Shown: positions 39,093 to 47,837, counted from the stretch's first letter. The stretch: 64,000 nucleotides of DNA from Cognatundibacterium luofuense (GCF_018139685.1 NZ_JAGSPN010000018.1:1-64000), one strand, 5' to 3'. Notes: generated from the sequence alone by a model not told the origin. Made by a program: numbers and translations.

Positions 39093-39165
39093 TCAACCAC
39101 GCGTCATAAGCAAAGAACGCATTGCAAGCAACAGAGCGCTCCGACACAAACAATACTCCAACTCC
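39076..39165 (-). repeat. conserved leader segment upstream of toxin tail, copy 2
   Basis: It is nearly identical to 37270-37346. The minus-strand frame reads CRSALLLAMRSLLMTRG, TGA (39093-39095), TSVAN, and then runs into the HNH-like toxin frame. It is contiguous with core repeat copy 9. The same TGA at the same codon as in copy 1 shows a shared origin. Confidence 0.8.
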
Positions 39166-39167
39166 TG

Positions 39168-39273
39168 TTATTTTACCGTTTTAACATCAAAATGCGGTGT
39201 TCGGCATACCAACTCCGCTGTCGTCGGCAGAAAGTCCGGGCTTGCGGGAATGCCAGATGACGATGCCTGCACA
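39168..39273 (+). repeat. core interspersed repeat, copy 9
   Basis: It contains AAATGCGGTGTTCGGCATAC, CTGTCGTCGGCAGAAAGTCC and ATGACGATGCCTGCACAG. It closes the second toxin/immunity array. The right half of the MITE-like element is absent here. The remaining bases to 39401 show no gene. Confidence 0.85.
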
Positions 39274-39401
39274 GCGCGGATGCAGGAAACGGGTCGGCTT
39301 GTGTTGTGGTTGCGGAGGACAAATGCCGGCTTTGTCGGCGAAACGGGGAATGAAGCGGGTGAAAAAAGCAGGCGCTTCGGGAAGGTATGAAGACGGGAAG
39401 A

Positions 39402-39436
39402 CATCAGGCAGACCGTGTTTGCTGGTCTGCCTGATG
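39402..39436. terminator. hairpin downstream of the OsmC-YcaO gene
   Basis: A perfect 13-bp stem CATCAGGCAGACC (39402-39414) with GGTCTGCCTGATG (39424-39436) encloses a 9-base loop, 15 bases beyond the stop. There is no clear T run on either side, so termination is likely but not certain. Confidence 0.6.
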
Positions 39437-39450
39437 TGTGGATTGCCGGA

Positions 39451-41646
39451 TTACTGCGCGGCTTTGACGCGGGCGGCGTGGAGTTTTTTGTAGCTGTCGA
39501 GCAGGCGCTGGTGGCGGTCCAGGCCTTCGAGCTGCATGCTGGTTGGCGTCAGGCAGTAGAAACGCACGCTGCCATCGACGGAGCCGAGAACGGCATCCAT
39601 GCGGGCATCACCGAACATGCGACGGAAGTTGGCGACGTAATCGTCCAGTTCCATATCGTCGCTGAGGATGATTTCCAGCACGGCGCTCATGGCCTGATAG
39701 AACAGACCGCGGTCAACGGTGTTGTCGTTGTATTGCAGGAAGGCGCCGACCAGTTCCTGCGCTTCTTCAAAGTCTTGCAGGGCAAGATTGATCAGCAGAC
39801 GCAGTTCCAGCACGGTCAGCTGGCCCCAGACGGTGTTTTCATCGAATTCGATGCCAATCAGGGATGCAACATCGCCGTAATCATCGAGTTCATTGTTTTC
39901 CAGACGTTCCAGCAGTGCTTCCAGCTGTTCGTCGTCAAGGCGATGGATATTCAGCACATCTTCGCGGAACAGCAGGGATTTGTTGGTGTTATCCCAGATC
40001 AGATCTTCCACCGGATAGACTTCGGAATAACCCGGCACCAGAATACGGCAGGCTGTTGCGCCGAGCTGGTCGTAGACGGCGGTATACACTTCCTTGCCCA
40101 TATCTTTGAGGATGCCGAGCAGCGTTGCGGCTTCGTCGGTATTCGAGTTTTCACCATGGCCGGAGAAATCCCACTCCACGAATTCATAATCGGCTTTGGC
40201 ACTGAAGAAGCGCCATGACACGACGCCGCTGGAATCGATGAAGTGTTCAACGAAGTTATATGGCTCGGTCACGGCTTCGCTGGCGAAGGTCGGGCGCGGC
40301 AAATCGTTCAGGCCTTCAAAGCTGCGGCCCTGCATCAGTTCGGTCAGGCTGCGTTCCAGCGCGACTTCCAGACTAGGATGCGCACCGAACGAGGCAAACA
40401 CGCCGCCGGTACGCGGGTTCATCAGCGTCACGCACATGACCGGATACTGACCGCCGAGCGACGCATCTTTAACCAGCACCGGAAAGCCCTGCTCTTCCAG
40501 CCCTTTGATGCCTTCCACGATGCCCGGATATTTCGCCAGCACGTCCTGCGGCACATCCGGCAAGGCGATTTCGCCTTCCAGAATTTCACGTTTGACGGCG
40601 CGTTCAAAAATTTCAGACAAGCATTGCACCTGCGCTTCCGCCAGCGTGTTACCGGCGCTCATACCGTTACTGGCGTACAGGTTTTCAATCAGGTTAGACG
40701 GGAAATAGACAGTCTTGCCGTCCGATTCACGCACAAACGGCAGCGAGCAAATGCCGCGCGCGGTGTTGCCGGAATTGGTATCAATCAGATGCGTGCCGCG
40801 CAGTTCGCCATCCGGATCATAAATGCCGCGTGTGTAGTCATCGAGAATTTCTTTCGGCAGCGCATCTTTGCGGCCGGGTTTGAACCATTGCTCATTCGGA
40901 TAATGCACAAACGGCGCATTCGCGATTTCTTCGCCCCAGTATGCACCGGCGTAGAAATGGTTGTTGCTGATCCGCTCGATGTATTCACCCAGCGCTGACG
41001 CCAGCGCGCTTTCCTTAGTCGCGCCTTTGCCGTTGGTAAAGCACATCGGCGAATGCGCATCACGAATATGCAAAGACCAGACATTCGGCACGATATTGCG
41101 CCATGAAGCGATTTCAATTTTGATACCCAGATTCGCGAGCACGGAAGACATATTCGCGATGGTTTGCTCCAGTGGCAAATCTTTACCCGGAATATAGGTA
41201 GTGGCGCCGGCTTCCGGATTCAGGGTCAGCAAAGCTTGTGCGTCAGCGTCCAGACTGGCGACTTCTTCAATCACAAATTCCGGCCCGGTTTGCACTACTT
41301 TTTTTACCGTACAGCGGTCAATCGACCGCAAAATACCTTCGCGGTCTTTTTCTGAAATATCCGGTGGTAATTCGACCTGAATTTTAAATATTTGCTGATA
41401 ACGGTTTTCCGGATCAACGATATTATTTTGCGATAAACGGATATTTTCTGTTGGAATATTGCGCGTATTGCAATACAGCTTCACAAAATAAGCCGCGCAT
41501 AAAGCAGAGGAAGCCAGAAAATAGTCAAACGGCCCCGGCGCAGAACCATCGCCTTTATAACGGATAGGTTGATCTGCGATTACCGTGAAATCATCGAACT
41601 TGGCTTCGAGGCGAAGCTTATCGAGAAAGTTGACTTTAATTTCCAT
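39451..41646 (-). CDS. ycaO: OsmC-domain/YcaO-domain fusion protein
   Basis: This 731-residue two-domain protein has, at residues 1-140, an OsmC/Ohr-like fold (YKGDGSAPGPFDYFLASSAL, CAAYFVKLYCNTRNI) that keeps one Cys near the catalytic position. From about residue 150 comes a complete YcaO ATP-binding domain: SALGEYIERISNNHFYAGAY, PSNLIENLYASNGMSAGNTL, AEAQVQCLSEIFERAVKREI and SGVVSWRFFSAKADYEFVEW. A TPR-like C-terminus follows. YcaO in E. coli assists RimO in methylthiolation of ribosomal protein S12, whereas other YcaO proteins cyclodehydrate peptides. No precursor peptide or RimO gene is adjacent, so the S12 role is the default inference. Confidence 0.93.
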   Translation of the reverse strand: MEIKVNFLDKLRLEAKFDDFTVIADQPIRYKGDGSAPGPFDYFLASSALCAAYFVKLYCNTRNIPTENIRLSQNNIVDPENRYQQIFKIQVELPPDISEKDREGILRSIDRCTVKKVVQTGPEFVIEEVASLDADAQALLTLNPEAGATTYIPGKDLPLEQTIANMSSVLANLGIKIEIASWRNIVPNVWSLHIRDAHSPMCFTNGKGATKESALASALGEYIERISNNHFYAGAYWGEEIANAPFVHYPNEQWFKPGRKDALPKEILDDYTRGIYDPDGELRGTHLIDTNSGNTARGICSLPFVRESDGKTVYFPSNLIENLYASNGMSAGNTLAEAQVQCLSEIFERAVKREILEGEIALPDVPQDVLAKYPGIVEGIKGLEEQGFPVLVKDASLGGQYPVMCVTLMNPRTGGVFASFGAHPSLEVALERSLTELMQGRSFEGLNDLPRPTFASEAVTEPYNFVEHFIDSSGVVSWRFFSAKADYEFVEWDFSGHGENSNTDEAATLLGILKDMGKEVYTAVYDQLGATACRILVPGYSEVYPVEDLIWDNTNKSLLFREDVLNIHRLDDEQLEALLERLENNELDDYGDVASLIGIEFDENTVWGQLTVLELRLLINLALQDFEEAQELVGAFLQYNDNTVDRGLFYQAMSAVLEIILSDDMELDDYVANFRRMFGDARMDAVLGSVDGSVRFYCLTPTSMQLEGLDRHQRLLDSYKKLHAARVKAAQ

Positions 41647-41882
41647 AAAAATAATTCCAAAAACTGTGTATTAAAAGAAGCGCTTAAGATTTGCCAGACT
41701 GGCCGACAGAAAATTATGCTTTTTTGAATTACAAAAAGATAATTTATTAAATCCGGCAAACGTTCTTTAAGGACAAAATAAACGGTGTTTGTTCCGCTCA
41801 ACATCGCTCGATATGATCTTTTATCAACAGCAATGCGCACGAAAAACGGTGATCGGGTTTGGCATACAGCATAGCAGGTCAA

Positions 41883-42350
41883 ATGCGCCAGTCAGATCGC
41901 AGACCCGGCAAAAAATCAGATTGCAGCGTCAACAGAATGAATTTCGATACCCGGACAACAAGAACTGAAGGGAAATCCGTCGATTTCCACGGCTGAAGAA
42001 AAATTCCGAGTGCGGATTATCCCATCATTGGCACCTGCCGTAAGAAAAAACCGTGAAAAATGAAGGTTTTTCACCAGAATCCCGAGAGATAACTGAACTT
42101 GCAGACGATGCCAGCGATTATCCTCGCCTGAAACATTCAGCTGCATCATTCTGCTGATTCATTCAAATGAATAAATGCAGAAATTGATGATGTCATTTAA
42201 ACGACTGAAAATGTGATTCAGTCCGCATAATGACTATATTTTGTGCAATTCACATACTTTCAACAATATTTTTCAAATAAAGGGATAGCGATTTAAATTC
42301 TTTTTGTGTAACAATAGCACCTTCAGATTTATTTTTTACGAAAGAAAACC
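41883..42350. other. AT-rich gene-free region upstream of the H-NS gene
   Basis: Four hundred and sixty-eight bases hold no supported gene. The last ~120 bases are markedly AT-rich (around TATATTTTGTGC and CAATATTTTTCAAATAAAGG) and probably contain the H-NS promoter, perhaps with H-NS autoregulatory sites. I cannot define the promoter hexamers with confidence. Confidence 0.45.
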
Positions 42351-42665
42351 ATGTCTACACTTGCTGATATTCAAGCACAAATCGCAGCACTGCAAATTCA
42401 GGCTGAAGAAATCAGAAAAGCAGAATTTGATTCTGTCGTTGCCGACATCAAACTGAAAATTTCGTCGTATGGTATTACTGCGAAAGATCTGGGTCTGGAT
42501 GTTACTGCACCAGCAGGTAAAAAACGTGGCAGCGTAAAAGGTGAAGTCGCGGCTAAATATCAAAAAGGCGATGACACATGGTCTGGCCGTGGCAGAACAC
42601 CACGTTTCATTCAGGACCATATCGCATCCGGTGGAACACTGGAAGATTTGCTGATCCAAAAATAA
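42351..42665 (+). CDS. H-NS family nucleoid-associated regulator
   Basis: This 104-residue protein is typical of the short betaproteobacterial H-NS/MvaT-like group. An N-terminal coiled-coil oligomerisation helix (TLADIQAQIAALQIQAEEIR) leads through a basic linker (GKKRGSVKGEVAAKY) to the C-terminal DNA-binding motif TWSGRGRTPRFI. It silences AT-rich, often acquired DNA. A weak ribosome site (GAAAG) lies before the ATG. The gene stands alone with a strong terminator, consistent with high expression. Confidence 0.95.
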   Translation: MSTLADIQAQIAALQIQAEEIRKAEFDSVVADIKLKISSYGITAKDLGLDVTAPAGKKRGSVKGEVAAKYQKGDDTWSGRGRTPRFIQDHIASGGTLEDLLIQK

Positions 42666-42713
42666 TAATATTATTATTTAAATAAATACGCTTATTTCCC
42701 GGAATAAGCGCAG

Positions 42714-42754
42714 AAGCAGGTGAATTTCATTCTTTGAAATTCACCTGCTTTTTT
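42714..42754 (+). terminator. strong intrinsic terminator after the H-NS gene
   Basis: A perfect 16-bp stem AAGCAGGTGAATTTCA (42714-42729) with TGAAATTCACCTGCTT (42735-42750) and a 5-base loop is followed by TTTT. A smaller hairpin CGCTTATT/AATAAGCG lies just before it at 42689-42710. Confidence 0.95.
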
Positions 42755-42963
42755 ATTCAGTAGCGCATATTTTCGATCTGATCAACCGCTGCTTATGCCG
42801 GAAATCGTCCAGATCTGGTTCAGCATCATTTCGCTGTGAGCCTGCGACAGTTGGTTGGCACCCGCTTGATAGCAGAGGTACAACTCCCCCAACCCAATGG
42901 ATACGACAGCAATCGTTTGATCCGCTGATTGCCTGAAACGAGAAATTCACACCAAATTCCGCT

Positions 42964-43048
42964 TAAATGCGGAGTTTCGCACAGCACCCTGGCGCTCGTC
43001 GGCAGAAAGTCCCGACTTCTTCAAATGGCTGATGACGATCTCTGCATA
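42964..43048 (+). repeat. core interspersed repeat, copy 10
   Basis: It reads AAATGCGGAGTTTCGCACAG, then GCTCGTCGGCAGAAAGTCCC, then ATGACGATCTCTGCATA. It lies alone in the H-NS/slyD interval. A GC-rich terminator-like hairpin (AAAAAGCACCGC at 43093-43104 with GCGGTGCTTTTT at 43114-43125) follows 45 bases later. Confidence 0.8.
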
Positions 43049-43092
43049 GACAAAGCATTGTTAGCAATGAAAAGTAAGCGGAAATGGAAAAG

Positions 43093-43125
43093 AAAAAGCA
43101 CCGCGCTAGCCGGGCGGTGCTTTTT
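43093..43125. terminator. bidirectional terminator-like hairpin
   Basis: A 12-bp stem AAAAAGCACCGC/GCGGTGCTTTTT encloses a 9-base loop. It lies between the H-NS region and the convergent end of slyD and can serve the minus strand as well. Confidence 0.85.
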
Positions 43126-43221
43126 GATGTCTGATCAGCGATAGCTACAAGAGCCAGGGCGACATCCCTGCTACGTCAGCAAGCAAATGCCCGCCGACAA
43201 GCCAGAGGTGTCCAGATCAGA

Positions 43222-43758
43222 TCAGTGCAGATGCACTGTACGGTACTGGTCGTCCTCATCCGGGCCTTCGTCGCCATGATCATGACCATGCTCACCATGC
43301 ACGTGGCCGTGTGCGATTTCTTCATCAGACGCTGCACGCACCGCTTCCACTTTCAGCGCGAAGCGTAGTGCCATACCAGCCAGCGGATGATTGCCGTCCA
43401 GCACCACTTTGCCTTCCTCGATATCTGTCACGGTAAAAATATGGGCTTCGCCTTCTGCCTCGTCTTCCGGCGTGCCTTCAAACTGCATACCAACTTCCAG
43501 ACCTTCCGGGAAACGGTCACGCGCTTCGATTTTCAGCAGTTGCGCATCGTAGTCACCAAACGCATCTTCCGGTTCCAGCTGCACGCGGGTTTCAAAGCCG
43601 GCTTCTTTACCATCCAGGGCTTCTTCAATTTTAGGGAAAATGTTATCGTATCCCCCGTGAAGATAAACCATAGGCTCTTGACCTTCCTCAATCAGATTGT
43701 CTTCTGCGTCCGTTAATGTGTAGCGGACTGTAACAACCGAGTTTTTGACAATCTTCAT
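43222..43758 (-). CDS. slyD: FKBP-type peptidyl-prolyl isomerase SlyD
   Basis: This is a cis-trans prolyl isomerase and chaperone that also handles nickel. The 178 residues start MKIVKNSVVTVRYTLTDAED. The FKBP part has QEPMVYLHGGYDNIFPKIEEALDG, cut by the insert-in-flap chaperone region (EAHIFTVTDIEEGKVVLDGN), and returns at HPLAGMALRFALKVEAVRAA. The C-terminal tail is His/Asp-rich (HGHVHGEHGHDHGDEG), as in SlyD metal-binding tails. It is divergent from roxA over an 81-bp gap. Confidence 0.95.
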   Translation of the reverse strand: MKIVKNSVVTVRYTLTDAEDNLIEEGQEPMVYLHGGYDNIFPKIEEALDGKEAGFETRVQLEPEDAFGDYDAQLLKIEARDRFPEGLEVGMQFEGTPEDEAEGEAHIFTVTDIEEGKVVLDGNHPLAGMALRFALKVEAVRAASDEEIAHGHVHGEHGHDHGDEGPDEDDQYRTVHLH

Positions 43759-43839
43759 AGCGTTTCCTTTAAATGAATTTGCGGACAGGCCGGATTATAA
43801 CCTTCCGCCCTGTCTGCCGACTTTTCCTGATCAGAAGTT

Positions 43840-44976
43840 ATGAAAAAAAAATCCCTGCCACTTACCCTCCTCGGCGGCCTGACCGTCGAACAATTTTTCA
43901 GCGAGTACTGGCACAAAAAACCTTTACTGATCCGGCAGGCAATTCCGGGCTTTAAGCCACTGTTAAGCAAAAAAGACCTGTTTACGCTAGCGGGTCGCGA
44001 CGATGTGGAATCGCGCCTGATTTCTTCTTTTGGTAATCACTGGGAATTATCCAAAGGCCCGTTCGACCGCTTACCGGTAGAAGAGCCGAAAGAATGGACC
44101 GTACTGATTCAGGGCGTGAATCTGCACAATGAAAAAGCCGATGCACTGCTGCGCCAGTTTAATTTCGTGCCGTCCGCACGTCTGGATGATCTGATGATCA
44201 GCTATGCAGCCGATGGCGGCGGCGTTGGTCCGCATTTCGATTCATATGATGTCTTCCTGCTGCAAGCCCACGGTCAGCGCCGCTGGCGCATCGGCGCACA
44301 GAAAGATCTGAGCCTGATCGACGGTATGCCACTGAAAATTCTGCGTAACTTCAAACCGGAAGAAGAATACGTACTGGAACCTGGCGATATGCTGTACCTG
44401 CCACCGCACTATGCGCACGATGGTATCGCGGAAGGCGAATGCATGACCTATTCGATCGGTTTCCGTACACCGCATTATCAGGAACTGGCGGAAAGTTTCC
44501 TGAATTTCAAATCAGAAACGGTGGAACTGCCGGGGCGCTATGCTGACCCTGAACTCGAACCAGTCACGCGTCCGGCTGAATTGCAGGATGCGATGATTGA
44601 TAAAGTGCTGGCAGAAATCGAGAAAATCCGTTTCTCACGCGAAGATATGACGCTGTTCCTGGGTGAGTACCTGACCGAACCAAAGCCTAGTGTCTTTTTT
44701 GATCCGCCACGCCGTCCGCACAGCCAGAAGAAATTTGCAGAACTGGCACGCGCCAATGGTGTCAAGCTGGCCCTGAAATCCATCATGCTATATCAGGGTA
44801 AGCATGTGTTTATCAACGGCGAAGCATTCAATGTCACAGCAAAAGATAAAACTTTACTGGCAAAATTAGCCGATCAGCGTGGACTGTCGGGCGAGGAAGT
44901 CTGTAAAGCGACGCCGGATGTACTGGATGCACTGTGTATCTGGTACGAGGATGGCTGGCTGGTGCTGAATAAATAA
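43840..44976 (+). CDS. roxA: JmjC-type ribosomal oxygenase (L16 arginine hydroxylase, RoxA/YcfD)
   Basis: This Fe(II)/2-oxoglutarate oxygenase hydroxylates an arginine of ribosomal protein L16 in E. coli. The 378 residues start with the family block PLTLLGGLTVEQFFSEYWHK and KPLLIRQAIPGF. The iron facial triad starts with H and D in GPHFDSYDVFLLQAHGQRRW (about residue 130) and is completed by the His in YLPPHYAHDGIAEGECMTYS. A C-terminal winged-helix part (LLAKLADQRGLSGEEVCKAT) is present as in YcfD. No operon partner is visible. Confidence 0.93.
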   Translation: MKKKSLPLTLLGGLTVEQFFSEYWHKKPLLIRQAIPGFKPLLSKKDLFTLAGRDDVESRLISSFGNHWELSKGPFDRLPVEEPKEWTVLIQGVNLHNEKADALLRQFNFVPSARLDDLMISYAADGGGVGPHFDSYDVFLLQAHGQRRWRIGAQKDLSLIDGMPLKILRNFKPEEEYVLEPGDMLYLPPHYAHDGIAEGECMTYSIGFRTPHYQELAESFLNFKSETVELPGRYADPELEPVTRPAELQDAMIDKVLAEIEKIRFSREDMTLFLGEYLTEPKPSVFFDPPRRPHSQKKFAELARANGVKLALKSIMLYQGKHVFINGEAFNVTAKDKTLLAKLADQRGLSGEEVCKATPDVLDALCIWYEDGWLVLNK

Positions 44977-45184
44977 GTAGCGTTTTGACATGCCGAAAGC
45001 TGCATATTTTTGTGCAAAGCACCATTAGATGCTTTTCTCGGTGTAAATATTTCTCTTTTTGACCTTAATTTGCGGTGAATACCTATTCCATTGCCGGAAA
45101 AATCATTATAATCGTGGGCTAGGAAACTTTTTCTGTTGCTGAGCAGTCTACTGCACACTGACAGAACAGTCAGCCTACAGAGCG

Positions 45185-45202
45185 ATAATTACCGGTAATT
45201 AT
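45185..45202. promoter_or_regulatory. 18-bp perfect palindrome upstream of the small lipoprotein
   Basis: ATAATTACCGGTAATTAT is its own reverse complement. It lies 53-70 bases before the lipoprotein start, in the right place for an operator of a dimeric regulator, followed by the AT-rich CATAATTTTGAT. No regulator is identified. Confidence 0.45.
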
Positions 45203-45254
45203 TCATCGCATAATTTTGATCTGTTTTTTTGATATATTTTCAGAAAGTACAAAC

Positions 45255-45485
45255 ATGAAAAAATCTCTCTTGCTCGTTTCTATGTTGGCAATCGCTTTGG
45301 CTGCTTGCGGCAAAAAAGAAGAAGCAGCATCTGCTCCAGCAGCTTCCGCAGTAGCTCCAGCTCCAGCATCTGCACCAGCAGAAGCTCCAGCAGCAGCTCC
45401 AGCACCAGCAGCAGCATCTGACGCAGCAGCAGCTTCCGGCGCAGCTCCAGCAGCTTCCGCAACTGCAACTCCAGCATCTAAATAA
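45255..45485 (+). CDS. small Ala/Pro-rich lipoprotein
   Basis: The 76 residues form a lipoprotein signal (MKKSLLLVSMLAIALAACGK, lipobox LAAC, Cys at 18), a short KKEEAA stretch and a low-complexity tail of Ala, Pro and Ser with period-like PA/APA repeats. It is probably anchored in the outer membrane as a flexible spacer. Codon repetition (GCA GCT CCA GCA) suggests slippage-prone DNA, so length may vary between strains. An in-frame ATG at 45216 is not used, because it would bury the signal. Similar tiny lipoproteins are common in Burkholderiales; function unknown. Confidence 0.8.
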   Translation: MKKSLLLVSMLAIALAACGKKEEAASAPAASAVAPAPASAPAEAPAAAPAPAAASDAAAASGAAPAASATATPASK

Positions 45486-45506
45486 TCCCTGATTATTTGA
45501 TTTGCT

Positions 45507-45532
45507 AAAAAGCCGGCGCAAGCCGGCTTTTT
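45507..45532 (+). terminator. intrinsic terminator after the small lipoprotein
   Basis: The stem AAAAAGCCGGC (45507-45517) pairs with GCCGGCTTTTT (45522-45532) around a GCAA tetraloop. The 138 bases from 45533 to the next terminator show no gene. Confidence 0.92.
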
Positions 45533-45670
45533 TATTGCCTGTTTTTGGCGATGCAGCAAAGCGGGGATTTCTGTCGCACAAGCAGTATGCGGAGCAACAG
45601 GTGTAAATCTGTTTTCTCTCAGTAAAGCCTTTCGGTATATGCGCCAATCAGCAATTTGCTGGCAAGCATA

Positions 45671-45700
45671 AAAAAACGCAGCTGATCAGCTGCGTTTTTT
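45671..45700 (-). terminator. intrinsic terminator of the dapA-bamC unit
   Basis: A 30-base perfect palindrome is formed by two arms, AAAAAACGCAGCTGA and TCAGCTGCGTTTTTT. It is bidirectional and lies 20 bases beyond the bamC stop. Confidence 0.85.
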
Positions 45701-45719
45701 ATCAGACAGAGCACTGCAA

Positions 45720-46880
45720 TTACTTCAGTTGCTCATTCAACAAGGTCAGGATCTTCGCTGCGACCGGAGATGTTTCAACCTTGCCGTCGTCATTATGAAC
45801 AGAAACGTGGCTGACTTCACCATTATCGCCGGCATTTTTCACAAGGATACGGAAGCGCGGCGTTTTGGAATCATCTTTGGAACCAAACGAGAACAGTCTG
45901 GAGAAGAAGCCTTCAGATGCACCTTTGGTTTTTGCATCCACATCCTGATCTACGTAGCGTACAAAATACACGCCTTGCGAACGGTCACGGTCTTCCACGG
46001 TGAAACCACCTCGGTCCAGTGCCAGACCAACACGACGCCATGAGCGGTCAAAAGCTTCATCGACTTCAACGTAAGTCATGTCGCCTTTTTTCAGCACTTT
46101 CGAACGGGCTTTCACTTCTGCTGCTGCGGTCACAGAGGATTTCGCAGTTTCAGGGTCAGCGCCCAGACGCGCCATCAGGCGAGACAGGAATTCTGCTTCC
46201 AGACCTGCATCCGAAGCACGCGCCTGCCAGACAGTACCGTCACGATTTGCACCGGTTACAACTTCTTGCGCACCACGATGGCTGATGAAAATTTCCACCT
46301 CGCCGTTTTGTCCGCGTTCGATACGGGTACGGAACTTGTCGCGCTCACCGGTCGAATACAAGGAGTCAATCACTTTACCCAGTGTGTTACGGATGATGTC
46401 TTGCGGGATTTTGGCGCGGTTTTCAGCCCAGTCTGTTTCCATCACACCGGCTTCAGGATTTTCTACATTGACCAGAAAACCCAGTTCCTGCCAGAAATCT
46501 TTCAGCTGCGGCCACAATGCTTCAGGGCTTTGCTTCACCACCAGCCAGCGCTGTGTACCATCTTTCATGATACGCATATCTTTCAGCTGCAAAGGTGCAA
46601 CGGCAACGTTGCCGGACGCAGCTTTCTGGCCGGATTTTTCCAGATTGTAACCCGATGCAGTTGCCGTACTCTTGTTCGCATCCGGTACCGCAAAGCGACT
46701 GTCGCGGCGAATCTGGGTCAGATCAGGAGGAACTTCCAGGGATACTGTTGTTGCCTTACTGGCGCTTTTGTAATCAATTTTATTTGGTTCAACCAGGTTA
46801 CTAATCGAACTGCATCCGGTCAGACCAATCAACGCTGCCGCGCCAATCACACTGTGTTTCGCAACAATGCTTTTTGCCAT
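45720..46880 (-). CDS. bamC: outer-membrane assembly lipoprotein BamC
   Basis: This is a lipoprotein subunit of the BAM complex. The 386 residues start MAKSIVAKHSVIGAAALIGL with lipobox LTGC (Cys about 23). The unstructured BamD-binding segment includes KIDYKSASKATTVSLEVPPD, LTQIRRDSRFAVPD. Two helix-grip domains follow (WLVVKQSPEALWPQLKDFWQ; TYVEVDEAFDRSWRRVGLAL). It lies 72 bases downstream of dapA, the usual dapA-bamC pair. Confidence 0.94.
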   Translation of the reverse strand: MAKSIVAKHSVIGAAALIGLTGCSSISNLVEPNKIDYKSASKATTVSLEVPPDLTQIRRDSRFAVPDANKSTATASGYNLEKSGQKAASGNVAVAPLQLKDMRIMKDGTQRWLVVKQSPEALWPQLKDFWQELGFLVNVENPEAGVMETDWAENRAKIPQDIIRNTLGKVIDSLYSTGERDKFRTRIERGQNGEVEIFISHRGAQEVVTGANRDGTVWQARASDAGLEAEFLSRLMARLGADPETAKSSVTAAAEVKARSKVLKKGDMTYVEVDEAFDRSWRRVGLALDRGGFTVEDRDRSQGVYFVRYVDQDVDAKTKGASEGFFSRLFSFGSKDDSKTPRFRILVKNAGDNGEVSHVSVHNDDGKVETSPVAAKILTLLNEQLK

Positions 46881-46952
46881 GAGAAAGTCCCTACGATGAT
46901 GATGAATCAGATTTTTTCAGTCAGGGTCAGTAAAGACCCTGAAAAATGGTCG

Positions 46953-47837
46953 TTATTGTAATACACCTGCTTCACGCAATGCAGATTTCACCACATCGTG
47001 ATATTGCGCAGACAGATTGACCAGTGGCAGGCGCAGACCGTGGGAGATCATTCCCATTTCTGCCAGCGCCCATTTCACAGGAACCGGATTAGGTTCAATG
47101 AACAGATTGGTGTGCAAACCAAATACTTTGTCGTTGATCGCACGTGCAGTCGCGATGTCACCTTTCATCGATGCAACGCATAATTCGTGCATTTCTTTTG
47201 GCGCAACGTTGGCTGTAACGGAAATATTGCCTTTACCGCCCACCAGCATCAGCGCCATGGCTGTTGCATCATCACCGGAGTAAACCGCAAAACTTTCCGG
47301 TACGCGACGAATCAGGTCGATACCGCGTGCGATATTGCCGGTTGCATCTTTCACACCGACGATACCCGGGACTTGTGCCAGACGCACAATCGTATCGTTG
47401 GACATATCCGCAACAGTACGGCCAGGCACGTTATACAGAATGACAGGAATATCCACTGCTTCAGCGATGGCTTTGAAATGCTGATACATGCCTTCCTGAG
47501 TCGGACGGTTGTAATAAGGCACGACTTGCAGGGAAGCATCTGCACCGGCTTCACGTGCAAAACGGGTCAGCGCGATTGCTTCAGCAGTAGAGTTACCACC
47601 GGAACCGGCGATGACCGGGATACGTTTATTGACGTGCTCAACCGCCACGCGGATCAGTTCGCAATGTTCTTCAACGGAAACCGTCGGAGATTCACCGGTA
47701 GTACCGACGATCACGATACCGTCTGTACCTTGCTCAATATGCCAGTCGATCAGCTTGCGCAATCCAGGCAGATCCAGACTGCCATCTGCGTGCATCGGGG
47801 TCACAATTGCAACCAGGCTACCCTGAATATTTGTCAT
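46953..47837 (-). CDS. dapA: 4-hydroxy-tetrahydrodipicolinate synthase
   Basis: This is the first dedicated enzyme of lysine and diaminopimelate synthesis, joining pyruvate and aspartate semialdehyde. The 294-residue TIM barrel has [55 protein letters not shown] with the catalytic Tyr, [20 protein letters not shown] and the Schiff-base Lys in [13 protein letters not shown]. Together with dapC, dapD and dapE it covers most of the succinylase route within this window. Confidence 0.97.
   Translation of the reverse strand: MTNIQGSLVAIVTPMHADGSLDLPGLRKLIDWHIEQGTDGIVIVGTTGESPTVSVEEHCELIRVAVEHVNKRIPVIAGSGGNSTAEAIALTRFAREAGADASLQVVPYYNRPTQEGMYQHFKAIAEAVDIPVILYNVPGRTVADMSNDTIVRLAQVPGIVGVKDATGNIARGIDLIRRVPESFAVYSGDDATAMALMLVGGKGNISVTANVAPKEMHELCVASMKGDIATARAINDKVFGLHTNLFIEPNPVPVKWALAEMGMISHGLRLPLVNLSAQYHDVVKSALREAGVLQ

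Noticed and set aside
42660-42690. AT-rich AATAATATTATTATTTAAATAAAT stretch as an origin or att site
   Set aside because: It directly follows the H-NS stop and precedes its terminator; simple AT-rich trailer is enough to explain it.
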